DNA from: Catenuloplanes atrovinosus
GTDB lineage: Bacteria; Actinomycetota; Actinomycetes; Mycobacteriales; Micromonosporaceae
Direction: 5' to 3'
NCBI RefSeq assembly: GCF_031458235.1
Contig: NZ_JAVDYB010000001.1
Span: forward strand, 8,519,001 to 8,583,000
DNA: 64,000 nt
Part shown: positions 50,933 through 59,551 of the stretch, one piece after another
Numbering within the stretch: position 1 is the first letter of the stretch
Layout of the letters: each line of letters opens with the position of its first letter
The notes under the pieces: generated by a model
Told to the model about the DNA's origin: nothing
What the model saw: only the letters and a program-made list of their open reading frames with translations
The model's database searches: none
Position numbers and translations under genes: made by a program

Positions 50933-51871
50933 GTGCGGCAGGATGTCGGCGTGGCTCGATTGGCTTCAGTGCCCATGCAGCTCCGGATCAGGCCGTTTCG
51001 TGGCGATCGCGCGGTCTCCGGCGGGCTGATAACGCGGCGGCAGTTGCAGTCGGCGGCGTGGCGTCGGCTCTTTCCCCAGGTTTATGTGGAGGATGCGGCA
51101 TTCGTACCCGACGATCATCGGTTGTGGTGTGAGGCCGCGGCATTGCTGTTGCCGCCGGGTGCGGCGATCAGTGGAGACAGTGCCGCGTTTCTCTGGGGCG
51201 CGGCCTCGCCGCGGTGGAACGCGCCGGTCACCGTGACAGTGCCGCGATCGCGGAGGCTGGAGTCGGGACCGCGGCTCTCGGTCACGTGCCGCACGCTTCC
51301 CGCGGAGGACGTCGCGGAGTTCGGGGGCCTGCCGGTGACGACTCCCCTGCGCACCGCGTTCGATCTCGGGCGGCAGTCCGACCGGCGGCGTGCGATCGTG
51401 GCGCTGGACGCGTTCCTGCACCACCGAATGGTGGAGGCGGGGAAACTGGAGGCGTTCGCACGGGGGCGTGCCCGGTGGCCCGGCAACCGGCGTCTCCTGG
51501 AGCGGCTGGCCGAGGCGGAACCGCTGACGGAGTCGCCGATGGAGACGCTGCTGCGACTGCTGATCACCGATGCCGGGCTGCCGCGGCCGTTCGCCCAGGT
51601 CGAGGTCACGACGGACGGCGGCCGCTGGCTGGCCCGCGTCGATCTCGCCTACCCCGACCTGCGGATCGCCATCGAGTACGAGGGCGATCATCACCGCGAG
51701 CGGGACACCTTCCGGCGCGACATCACCCGCAAGCGGACCCTCGAAGCAGCCGGCTGGCTGGTGCTCCGTTTCACGGCCGACGACGTCCTTCGCCGACCAG
51801 CCGACACGGTCGCGATGATCGCCGAAACGCTCCACCGGCGCGAAGCCCGGCAACCATCCGCCTCGCCCTGA
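50933..51871 (+). CDS. DUF559 (Vsr-like endonuclease fold) protein with AbiEi-like N-terminus
   Basis: 312 aa from GTG 50933 (an ATG at 50975 is equally possible; neither has a clear ribosome site). The N-terminal part (SGGLITRRQLQSAAWRRLFPQVYV, broken here) resembles the wHTH of AbiEi-type antitoxins. The C-terminal part has the PD-(D/E)XK-like DUF559 core: ARVDLAYPDLRIAIEYEGDHH ... RDITRKRTLEAAGWLVLRFT. This pairing is frequent in actinobacteria in variable regions; activity is undemonstrated. The last 27 codons are echoed in the repeat array immediately downstream. Confidence 0.8.
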   Translation: MRQDVGVARLASVPMQLRIRPFRGDRAVSGGLITRRQLQSAAWRRLFPQVYVEDAAFVPDDHRLWCEAAALLLPPGAAISGDSAAFLWGAASPRWNAPVTVTVPRSRRLESGPRLSVTCRTLPAEDVAEFGGLPVTTPLRTAFDLGRQSDRRRAIVALDAFLHHRMVEAGKLEAFARGRARWPGNRRLLERLAEAEPLTESPMETLLRLLITDAGLPRPFAQVEVTTDGGRWLARVDLAYPDLRIAIEYEGDHHRERDTFRRDITRKRTLEAAGWLVLRFTADDVLRRPADTVAMIAETLHRREARQPSASP

Positions 51872-52838
51872 CCGATTCGACGCCTTCGCCCGATGTGGTG
51901 CCGGCGATCATCCGCCTGACCCGGCTGCTGCCCCCGGATCGAGATCACCTCGGATATCCGGCCGCAACCAGCGGACGCGGTTGCGGTGATGGCCGGGACG
52001 CTCCGCCGGTGCGAAGGGCGGCAACCGTCGACCGGAGTTGGCTGTGGCGGTTGGCGCTTCGCCGGTGTGGTGGGTGGTGATTGACCGTATGGGCCGGTGA
52101 CTGGCCTCGGGTCGAGATGGCCTCTGACGTCGGGCGGCACCCGGCGGACGCGGTTGCGGTGATGGCCGGGACGCTCCGCCGGTGCGAAGGCCGGCAACCG
52201 TCGACCGGAGTTGGCTGTGGCGGTTGGCGCTTCGCCGGTGTGGTGGGTGGTGATTGACCGTATGGGCCGGTGACTGCCTCGGGTCGAGATGGCCTCTGAC
52301 GTCGGGCGACGCCCGGCGGACGCGGTTGCGGTGGTCGCCGGGACGCCCCGCCGGGTGCGGAGGTCGGCAATGATCAACGGGATCTGGCTGTGGCGGTCGG
52401 TGCTTCGCCGGGTGAGGGCTGTCCGTCTAGGCCGGTGGCTGGCCCCGGTTGAGATCCCTCTGACGTCGGGCGGCGGCCAGCGGACGCGGTCGCCGGGACA
52501 CTCCGCCGATGCGGCGGCCAGCGGACGCGGTTGCGGTGATGGCCGGGACGCTCCGCCCGGCGTGTAGGCCGCAACCGTCGACCGGAGTTGGCTGTGGCGG
52601 TTGGCGCTTCGCCGGGTGTGGTGGGTGGCGGTTGTTCGTCTGCGGGCCGGTGGTCGGCTTCGGGTTGAGGTGGCTTCCGGCGGTGGGCGGGGGAGCGGCG
52701 GACGCGGTTGTGGTGATGGCCGGGGTGCTGCGCCGGTGTGGACGCAGGCAACCGGAGACCGGAGTCGGGTGGGTGGGCAAGGCCTTCGCCGGGGGTTGTC
52801 GGCGGGAGTGTGGGGGAGGGGCGGGATAGCGTGAGGGG
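51872..52838. repeat. degenerate tandem array of about 173-205-bp units derived from the DUF559 gene tail
   Basis: Five imperfect units, recognisable by CGGACGCGGTTGCGGTGATG-type starts near 51972, 52145, 52317, 52522 and 52699 (periods about 173, 172, 205 and 177). Each begins with a segment that, in frame, reads like the DUF559 C-terminus (PADAVAVMAGTLRRCEGRQP versus PADTVAMIAETLHRREARQP in the gene). The rest of each unit (GGAGTTGGCTGTGGCGG...) is not in the gene. No independent gene is supported here. Confidence 0.8.
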
Positions 52839-53435
52839 ATGACGCGGCGGGTGGTGGTGGCGGTGTTGGTGCCGGTGAGGTGGGCGCCGCCGGGGGTGGA
52901 GATCGGACGGTGGCGGGCGGCGCTGGCGGAGGATGTGGTGGATCTGCTGCGGGGGCTGGCGCAGGTGGATGCGGCGATCGCGGTGACGGGGGAGGATGCC
53001 GGGCTGGCGGAGGCGATCAGCTGGCCGGGGATGCCGGTCTACCGGGTCGGGAGCCTGCGGGCGGGGGAGATCTTCGCGGAGGCGGCGGCGGACGGGTATC
53101 AGCAGGCGGCGCTGGTGGCGGGGGATGCGCCGAATCTGCCGGGGCTGACCGTGGGGAAGTTGCTGCGGCCGCTCACCACCAGGCCGCTGGCGGTCGCGCG
53201 GGCGGACGGGGGGCCGGGGCTGGTCGGGGTGGCGGCGGCGCTGCCCGTACCGTCGTGGCTGCCGGATTTTGATCTTGATGAGGGGGATCCGGGGGCGTTG
53301 CGCCGGGCGGCGGAGCGGCCGGAGCACGTGGGATCGGCGCCGGAGTGGCGAAGGCTGCGCACGCCGGACGACCTGCACGCGCTCGATCCCGCCGTGGAGG
53401 GCTGGGACGTGACCCGGGCCCTCCTCGGCGGCTGA
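52839..53435 (+). CDS. DUF2064 / MobA-like nucleotidyltransferase-fold protein (tentative)
   Basis: 198 aa. RVVVAVLVPVRWAPPGVEIGR at the start and QQAALVAGDAPNLPGLTVGKLL in the middle match the pattern of DUF2064 GT-A-like proteins, where GTDCP/GDAPNLP carries the metal-binding acid. Substrate unknown. ATG 52839 follows GAGGGG. Convergent with the DUF2342 gene (20 bases). Confidence 0.6.
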   Translation: MTRRVVVAVLVPVRWAPPGVEIGRWRAALAEDVVDLLRGLAQVDAAIAVTGEDAGLAEAISWPGMPVYRVGSLRAGEIFAEAAADGYQQAALVAGDAPNLPGLTVGKLLRPLTTRPLAVARADGGPGLVGVAAALPVPSWLPDFDLDEGDPGALRRAAERPEHVGSAPEWRRLRTPDDLHALDPAVEGWDVTRALLGG

Positions 53436-53455
53436 CGAACCGGCTGGACGAGGAC

Positions 53456-54688
53456 TCAGTCGTCCGAGGCGGGGGGCAGGTCGTCCAGCTCGGCGATGTC
53501 GAAGTCGAGCTGGGAGCGGGCGAAGACCTCGGGGTGCGCGAAGTCGTCGTCGGTGGGGAGCAGGTCGGGGTGGCTCCAGACGGAGTCGCGGCCGGCGACG
53601 CCGCGGTGCTCGGTCAGCGCGGCCCACAGTGCGTTGGCCTCGCGCAGGCGGCGCGGGCGCAGCTCCAGGCCGACCAGGGCGGCGAACGTCTGCTCGGCCG
53701 GGCCGCCGGCGGCGCGGCGGCGGCGGAAGGCCTCGCCCAGACGCACCACGTTGGGCAGGCGGTCGGCGACGGCGGAGTCGACCACGTGGCAGACCCAGCC
53801 CTCGACCAGCGCGAGCGCGGTCTCCAGGCGGTTGAGCGTGGCCTGCTGCTGCGGCGTGTCCTCGGGGCTGAAGATGCCCTCCAGCGCCATCACCTGCATC
53901 GACTCGGGGTTGCCCGGGTCGATGCGGCCCATCGCCTCCTCGATCGCCTCGCGGTTGACCGTGATGCCGGCCGCGTACGACTCGACGGCGCCGAGCACGT
54001 GCGCGCGCAGCCACGGGACGTGCTCGAAGAGGCGCTGGTGGGCGGCCTCGCGCAGCGCCACGTACAGCCGGACCTCGTCCTCGGGGAGCTCCAGGCCCTT
54101 GCCGTACTGCGCGATGTTCGCCGGGACGAGCGCGGCCATGCCGGCGGGGCCGAGCGGGAGGCCGATGTCGCCGGCGGAGAGCACCTCGGCGGCGAGCGAG
54201 CCGAGCGCCTGGCCGAGTTGGCCGCCGAAGAGCGCGCCACCGAGCGTGGCGACCATCGACTGCATCGGGCCGAGCTGGGCGCGCGCCTCCTCCGGCACCA
54301 GGTCGCCCATGGCGGAGACCATCCGCCCGGCGACCGGGTCGCACAGCTTCTTCCAGACGTCGAGCGTCCGGTTCACCCACTCCGTCCGGTTCCACGCGAC
54401 GGAGGAGCGGATGCCGGAGGGCAGCGCGGAGGCGGGCTCCAGCCAGAGGTCGGCGAGGCGCAGCGCCTCCGAGACCGAGTTCCGCTCGTACGGCGAGACG
54501 GACGGGTCCCCGTTCGCGGCGAGCTGGCTCAGCGCCACCTGCTTGGCGAGATCCCAGTTCACCGGGCCGCTGCCCGGCGACGCGAGGAGCTGTTGCAGCT
54601 GCGCCATGAACTGCCGCATCTGCTGCGGGTCGTTGGGGTCGGGCGGCTGCGCGCCCGGCAGGGCGAAACCGAACGGGATGTCAGGCAC
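53456..54688 (-). CDS. DUF2342 zinc-dependent metalloprotease-like protein
   Basis: 410 aa. N-terminal Pro/Gln-rich segment (QPPDPNDPQQMRQFMAQLQQ), then an all-helical body with Gly-rich helix (VATLGGALFGGQLGQALGSL), REAAHQRLFEHVPWL that contains the H...H zinc pattern, and ALVEGWVCHVVD. These match the DUF2342/coenzyme F420 biosynthesis-associated family, with the mycobacterial homologue next to the PDZ/S16 gene (Rv3195 from memory). Activity unproved. Divergent from the PDZ gene. Confidence 0.82.
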   Translation of the reverse strand: MPDIPFGFALPGAQPPDPNDPQQMRQFMAQLQQLLASPGSGPVNWDLAKQVALSQLAANGDPSVSPYERNSVSEALRLADLWLEPASALPSGIRSSVAWNRTEWVNRTLDVWKKLCDPVAGRMVSAMGDLVPEEARAQLGPMQSMVATLGGALFGGQLGQALGSLAAEVLSAGDIGLPLGPAGMAALVPANIAQYGKGLELPEDEVRLYVALREAAHQRLFEHVPWLRAHVLGAVESYAAGITVNREAIEEAMGRIDPGNPESMQVMALEGIFSPEDTPQQQATLNRLETALALVEGWVCHVVDSAVADRLPNVVRLGEAFRRRRAAGGPAEQTFAALVGLELRPRRLREANALWAALTEHRGVAGRDSVWSHPDLLPTDDDFAHPEVFARSQLDFDIAELDDLPPASDD

Positions 54689-54806
54689 GTGTCAACGGTA
54701 CGCGCGCGGAGCCGGTTCGTGCCGGTCCCGGCCTTGCGCTCATAGCGAATCGGTAGCGGATACACAGGAAACGACCAGCCGCCCCGCTGTGGGTACGCTC
54801 AGCGGC

Positions 54807-55814
54807 ATGAAACGTCGCGGCTTCACGGTTCTCGTCGGTGCGCTCATCACATTCGTGCTGACCATGGCCGCCGTGTACGCCCCGATCCCGTACGTGATCC
54901 TCAAGCCCGGCCCGACCGTCGACACGCTCGGCAAGGAGAAGGACGCGGACGTCATCCAGATCTCCGGCACCGAGACCTCCACCTCCGCGGGCCAGCTCCG
55001 CCTCACCACGGTCGGCGTGCAGCCCGAGCCGAACCTGGTGAGCGCGATCCTGGGCTGGTTCGACGGCACCGAGGCGGTCGTGCCGCGCGAGCTGATCTAC
55101 CCGCCGGACGAGACCGAGGAGCAGGTCGACCAGCGCAACGCGGAGGAGTTCCAGGCGTCGCAGACCACCGCGGAGACGGCCGCGCTGCGCGAGCTCGGGC
55201 TGCCGATCCTGGTCGCCGTGGCGAAGGTGTCGGACGACGGCCCGTCCGTGGGCAAGCTGCAGGCCGGCGACGTGATCAGCGGGGTGGACGGCGAGACGGT
55301 CGACTCCGCGCCGCGGCTGACCGAGCTGGTCCGGGCGAAGCCGGCCGGGACGCTGCGCACGCTCGACGTCACGCGCGCCGGGCAGAAGCTGGCCGTGCAG
55401 ATCACCACGCAGGAGATGGACGGCCAGCCGCGCATCGGGGTGGAGATCGAGGAGAAGCCGCCGTTCCAGCTCGAGATCAAGCTCGACGAGATCGGCGGCC
55501 CCAGCGCCGGGCTGATGTTCACGCTGGGCATCATCGACAAGCTCAAGCCGGAGGATCTGACGGGCGGAAAGATCGTCGCGGGTACGGGCACGATCGACGC
55601 GGACGGCAAGGTGGGCGAGATCGGTGGCATCCCGCAGAAGCTGGTCGGCGCGAAGCGGGCCGGTGCCGAGCTGTTCCTCGTCCCCGCGGGCAACTGCGAG
55701 GAGGCCAAGCGGAACGCGGTGGACGGCCTGCCCATGTACCGAGTGGCCACGCTCGATGACGCGCTGTCCGCGCTGGAAGCCGTGCGCGCCGGCCGTACCC
55801 CGGAGCTTTGCTGA
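54807..55814 (+). CDS. membrane-anchored PDZ / Lon-like (S16) serine protease
   Basis: 335 aa. One N-terminal transmembrane helix (about 8-28), a PDZ domain (about 130-200, GKLQAGDVISGVDGE), then an S16 Lon-like domain with nucleophile Ser233 in GGPSAGLMF and the catalytic Lys in the GGIPQK segment (about 278). A periplasm-side protease, Rv3194c type. ATG 54807 lies 7 nt after TACGCT (54794-54799) with no ribosome site, suggesting a leaderless mRNA. Followed by UPF0182 in the order known from mycobacteria. Confidence 0.9.
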   Translation: MKRRGFTVLVGALITFVLTMAAVYAPIPYVILKPGPTVDTLGKEKDADVIQISGTETSTSAGQLRLTTVGVQPEPNLVSAILGWFDGTEAVVPRELIYPPDETEEQVDQRNAEEFQASQTTAETAALRELGLPILVAVAKVSDDGPSVGKLQAGDVISGVDGETVDSAPRLTELVRAKPAGTLRTLDVTRAGQKLAVQITTQEMDGQPRIGVEIEEKPPFQLEIKLDEIGGPSAGLMFTLGIIDKLKPEDLTGGKIVAGTGTIDADGKVGEIGGIPQKLVGAKRAGAELFLVPAGNCEEAKRNAVDGLPMYRVATLDDALSALEAVRAGRTPELC

Positions 55815-55971
55815 GTTTTTCCTGTAAGACCGGCATTTGTGAGACCAGAACGTGAGCGAGGCGCGTGACGACTCCTGTGACCACAGGCCGTAGTCTTGTC
55901 CTTGTTCTACAGACAACTCCGGCCGGAAGGCACCGGCTGGCGCAGGACCTATAGCGGGCGGAGAGCCAACC

Positions 55972-58900
55972 GTGGTAGTGCGTAACAGTCCCCTACCGAG
56001 GATGAGCCGGCGTGGCCGCGCGACCATCGGCGTCCTGATCGGGGTGTTCGTCCTGTTCACCCTGCTCGGCTGGGGCGTCGATGCCTGGACCGACTGGTTG
56101 TGGTTCGACGAGGTCGCGTTCACGCAGGTCTTCACCGGCAAGCTGATCACCCAGCTGCTGCTCTTCCTGTCCGTCGGCGCGGCCATGGCCGTGATCGTCG
56201 GCGGCAACCTGTACCTGGCGTTCCGGCTGCGCCCGATGCTGCGGCCACCGTCCGCCGAGCAGGCCACGCTGGAGCGGTACCGGATGGTGCTGACGCCGCG
56301 GGTCGGCACCTGGATCGCGGTGCTGTCCGTCATCGTCGGCCTGTTCGCCGGGCTCTCCGCGCAGAGCCGCTGGCAGGACTGGCTGCTGTTCCGCAACAAG
56401 CAGCCGTTCGGCGTGACGGACCCGCAGTTCGGCGTGGACGTCGGCTTCTACGTCTTCGAGTACCCGTTCTACCGCTACGTGCTCGGCGTCGCCTTCACGG
56501 CCGTGGTGCTGTCCGTGATCGGCGCGCTGGCCGTGCACTACATCTTCGGCGGCGTGCGGCTGCAGGGCATCGGCGACCGGATGACCGCCGCCGCCCGCGC
56601 CCACCTGACCTCGCTGGTCGCGCTGTTCGTGCTGCTCAAGGCAGTGGCGTACGTGCTGGACCGGCGCGCGCTGCTGCTCAACCACAACAGCGGCACGGAC
56701 CTCTACGGCGCGGGGTACGCGGACATCAACGCGCTGCTGCCGGCCAAGGAGATCCTGGCGTACATCTCCGTGGTGGTCGCCATCGCGATCATCGTGTTCT
56801 CCAACGCGGTCATGCGGAACCTCACCTGGCCCGGCGTCTCGCTGGCGCTGCTCGGCATCTCCGCGGTCGCGATCGGCGGCATCTACCCGTGGGCGGTGCA
56901 GACCTTCGAGGTCAACCCGAGCATCCGGGACAAGGAGGCCGAGTACATACGGCACAGCATCAACGCCACCCGGGACGCGTTCGGCATCGCCGCCAGCGAC
57001 GTGCAGGCGTTCGGCGCGAGCAATCTGACCCCGCCGGCCGAACTGTCCACCGACCCGGACGTCGTACCGAACATCCGGCTCCTCGACCCGCAGCTCGTCT
57101 CCGAGACGTACACGCAGCTCCAGCAGGTCCGTGGCTTCTACGACTTCGGCCAGAAGCTGGACATCGACCGGTACCAGGTCGACGGCAAGAGCCAGGACTA
57201 CGTGGTCGGCGTCCGTGAGATCAACTACGGCGAGCTGACCGACCAGCAGAACAACTGGATCAACCGGCACACCGTCTACACCCACGGGTACGGGCTGGTG
57301 GCCGCGCCGGCGAACCGGGTGGTCTGCAACGGCCAGCCGTACTTCGTCTCCGGCTTCCTCAACGACGCGCAGCCGGACCCGGCGCAGGCCGAGCAGCAGG
57401 CCGAGTGCAACTCCAGCGAGGAGCTGATCAAGGTCGAGCAGCCGCGGGTCTACTACGGCGAGCAGACCCGCGACGAGGCCAACGACTACGCGATCGTCGG
57501 CGCGGGCGCGGAGGGCCGGCCCGTCGAGTTCGACCGCCCCGGCGCGAACAACAGCGACACGTACTACACGTACACCGGGTCCGGCGGCATCCCGATCGGC
57601 TCGCTCACCCGCCGACTGCTCTACGCGGTCAAGAACGCCGAGACGAACTTCCTGCTCTCCGACGCGGTCAACGAGAACTCCCGGCTGATGTACGTGCGCG
57701 ACCCCCGCTCCCGGGTGGAGAAGGTCGCGCCGTTCCTGACCATCGACGGCGACCCGTACCCGTCCGTGGTGGACGGCAAGATCGTCTGGATTCTGGACGG
57801 CTACACGACGTCGGCGACGTACCCGTACTCGCAGCGGATCAACCTGCAGACCGAGACCGAGGACGCCACCACCGGCGTCGGCGCGTTCGCGCTGGCCGGC
57901 CAGGACGTCAACTACATGCGCAACTCGGTCAAGGCGACCGTCGACGCGTACGACGGCACGGTCACGCTCTACGAGTTCGACACGCAGGACCCGGTGCTCA
58001 AGGCGTGGAACCAGGCGTTCGGCGGCGACCTCGTCAAGCCGAAGTCGGAGATCCCGGCCGCGCTCGCCGAGCACCTGCGCTACCCGGTCGACCTGTTCAA
58101 GGTGCAGCGCAACCTGCTCTCCCGGTTCCACGTGACCGACCCGGGCGGCTACTTCACCGGTGACGACTTCTGGGCGGTGCCGAACACGCCCGGCCAGTCC
58201 GAGTCGCCGTCCAAGCAGCCGCCGTACTACCTGAACACGCAGCTCGGCACGCAGACCGACACGACGTTCCAGCTCACGGCCGCGCTCAGCCCGGCCAAAC
58301 GGCAGAACCTCGCCTCGATCATGTCCGGCTGGTACGACGCACAGGGCAACCCGCAGCTGCAGGTGCTGGAGTTACCCGACTCCACACCCGTGCTCGGCCC
58401 GGAACAGGTCTTCCAGCGGATGACCACCGAAGGCGACGCGCGAACCGCGATCAGCCAGCTCACCGCGGACGGCGCGGCCCGGATCGACTACGGCAACCTG
58501 CTGTCGCTGCCGTTCGGCAACGGCATCCTCTACGTCGAGCCGATCTACGTGCAGAGCAACGACGAGAGCGCATACCCGCTGATGCAGCGCGTCCTGCTCT
58601 CCTACGGTGACGGCAAATACGTGGTGCTCGCCAACAACATCAGCGAGGGCATCAACACGCTGGTCGACCGCGCCAGACGCGGCCAAACCTCGGCGCCCTC
58701 CACACCCGAGCAACCCGGCGGCACCCCGTCCACACCGCCACCGTCCGGCTCCGCCACGCCCACCGCGCCGGCCAGCCCCACGCCGACCGTGACCGGGGCA
58801 CCGCCACCCGGCAACGTCACGCTCGACCAGGCCGCCCAGCGCGTCCAGGCCGCGATCACGGAGGTGCGGGAGGCGCAGAAGTCCGGCAACTTCGACCGGT

Positions 58901-58989
58901 ACGGCAAGGCGCTGACCGAACTCGACGAGGCCATGAAGCAGTGGGACGCGGCCCAGCGGTCCGCCACCTCACCCAGCCCACAAGGCTGA
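55972..58989 (+). CDS. UPF0182 family integral membrane protein
   Basis: 1005 aa. About seven transmembrane helices in the first 320 residues (ATIGVLIGVFVLFTLLGWGV and others), then a large extracytoplasmic domain with repeated conserved blocks (ASDVQAFGASNL, NRHTVYTHGYGLV, LPFGNGILYVEP), and a Pro/Thr/Ser-rich linker (about 900-945) before a C-terminal helix. UPF0182 is widespread in actinobacteria but without a settled function. GTG start 55972 with GGCGGAGAG upstream. Ends at a strong terminator. Confidence 0.9.
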   Translation: MVVRNSPLPRMSRRGRATIGVLIGVFVLFTLLGWGVDAWTDWLWFDEVAFTQVFTGKLITQLLLFLSVGAAMAVIVGGNLYLAFRLRPMLRPPSAEQATLERYRMVLTPRVGTWIAVLSVIVGLFAGLSAQSRWQDWLLFRNKQPFGVTDPQFGVDVGFYVFEYPFYRYVLGVAFTAVVLSVIGALAVHYIFGGVRLQGIGDRMTAAARAHLTSLVALFVLLKAVAYVLDRRALLLNHNSGTDLYGAGYADINALLPAKEILAYISVVVAIAIIVFSNAVMRNLTWPGVSLALLGISAVAIGGIYPWAVQTFEVNPSIRDKEAEYIRHSINATRDAFGIAASDVQAFGASNLTPPAELSTDPDVVPNIRLLDPQLVSETYTQLQQVRGFYDFGQKLDIDRYQVDGKSQDYVVGVREINYGELTDQQNNWINRHTVYTHGYGLVAAPANRVVCNGQPYFVSGFLNDAQPDPAQAEQQAECNSSEELIKVEQPRVYYGEQTRDEANDYAIVGAGAEGRPVEFDRPGANNSDTYYTYTGSGGIPIGSLTRRLLYAVKNAETNFLLSDAVNENSRLMYVRDPRSRVEKVAPFLTIDGDPYPSVVDGKIVWILDGYTTSATYPYSQRINLQTETEDATTGVGAFALAGQDVNYMRNSVKATVDAYDGTVTLYEFDTQDPVLKAWNQAFGGDLVKPKSEIPAALAEHLRYPVDLFKVQRNLLSRFHVTDPGGYFTGDDFWAVPNTPGQSESPSKQPPYYLNTQLGTQTDTTFQLTAALSPAKRQNLASIMSGWYDAQGNPQLQVLELPDSTPVLGPEQVFQRMTTEGDARTAISQLTADGAARIDYGNLLSLPFGNGILYVEPIYVQSNDESAYPLMQRVLLSYGDGKYVVLANNISEGINTLVDRARRGQTSAPSTPEQPGGTPSTPPPSGSATPTAPASPTPTVTGAPPPGNVTLDQAAQRVQAAITEVREAQKSGNFDRYGKALTELDEAMKQWDAAQRSATSPSPQG

Positions 58990-59001
58990 CCCGTCAGTTC
59001 C

Positions 59002-59035
59002 ACGACCCCCGGCGGCCACCGCCGGGGGTCGTTTT
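59002..59035 (+). terminator. intrinsic terminator of the UPF0182 gene
   Basis: 14-bp perfect stem (59002-59015 / 59019-59032) with a 3-nt loop, then TTT. Confidence 0.88.
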
Positions 59036-59075
59036 GCAGGCGGCGGAGTCGCTGAGGTAGTGTTCTAGAAGCCGA

Positions 59076-59149
59076 CGCGGGGTGGAGCAGCTCGGTAGCT
59101 CGCTGGGCTCATAACCCAGAGGTCGCAGGTTCAAATCCTGTCCCCGCTA
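59076..59149 (+). tRNA. tRNA-fMet (initiator, anticodon CAT)
   Basis: 74-nt cloverleaf without encoded CCA. Acceptor stem CGCGGGG pairs with CCCCGC except the first position (C1 with U72), the unpaired 1-72 position of initiators. Anticodon stem has three G-C pairs next to the loop (GGG ... CCC), anticodon CAT at 59110-59112, T-loop GGTTCAAATCC. These features distinguish initiator from elongator tRNA-Met. Confidence 0.92.
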
Positions 59150-59157
59150 CGAGGGTC

Positions 59158-59201
59158 GAGGGGCGCCTGTTCACGGAAAGCGTGAACCGGTGCCCCTCTT
59201 T
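59158..59201 (+). terminator. tRNA terminator
   Basis: 18-bp stem with one mismatch and one G-T pair (59158-59175 / 59181-59198), GAAAG loop, then TTT. Starts 9 bases after the tRNA. Confidence 0.88.
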
Positions 59202-59227
59202 GCATTCTGCTCCGGGGCCGAGCCCCG

Positions 59228-59420
59228 GAAACCCCGCGGACGGTGGGTGCGTTTGCGTGGGGCGGTTGCGGGCGCTGGGTGGTGGGCGTCGTGAAACCCC
59301 GCGGACGGTGGGTGCGTTGCGTGGGGCGGTTTCGGGCGCTGGGTGGTGGGCGTCGTGAAACCCCGCGGACGGTGGGTGCGTTGCGTGGGGCGGTTGCGGG
59401 CGCTGGGTGGGTGGGCGGCG
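59228..59420. repeat. three tandem copies of a 64-65-bp unit
   Basis: Units start at 59228, 59293 and 59357 (GAAACCCCGCGGACGGTGGG...), nearly identical. No credible gene spans them. They lie between the tRNA terminator and the serine hydrolase gene. Confidence 0.9.
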
Positions 59421-59551
59421 TGCTGCTGGTCATGGGGGGCGTATCACCGACCCCGCGCGCCGACGGCCAGCAGACCCGCCCCCAGGTACGCAGAAGACAC
59501 CAACGGCGAGGGTCCCCGGGCCGCGTGAAAGGCGGGCCGGGGAGCCGTGGG

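Noticed and set aside
51872-52838. Separate coding genes in the repeat array
   Set aside because: Frames are short, repeat-derived and lack starts with ribosome sites.
59076-59149. tRNA as attachment site of a mobile element
   Set aside because: No integrase or duplicated tRNA 3' end is visible around it.
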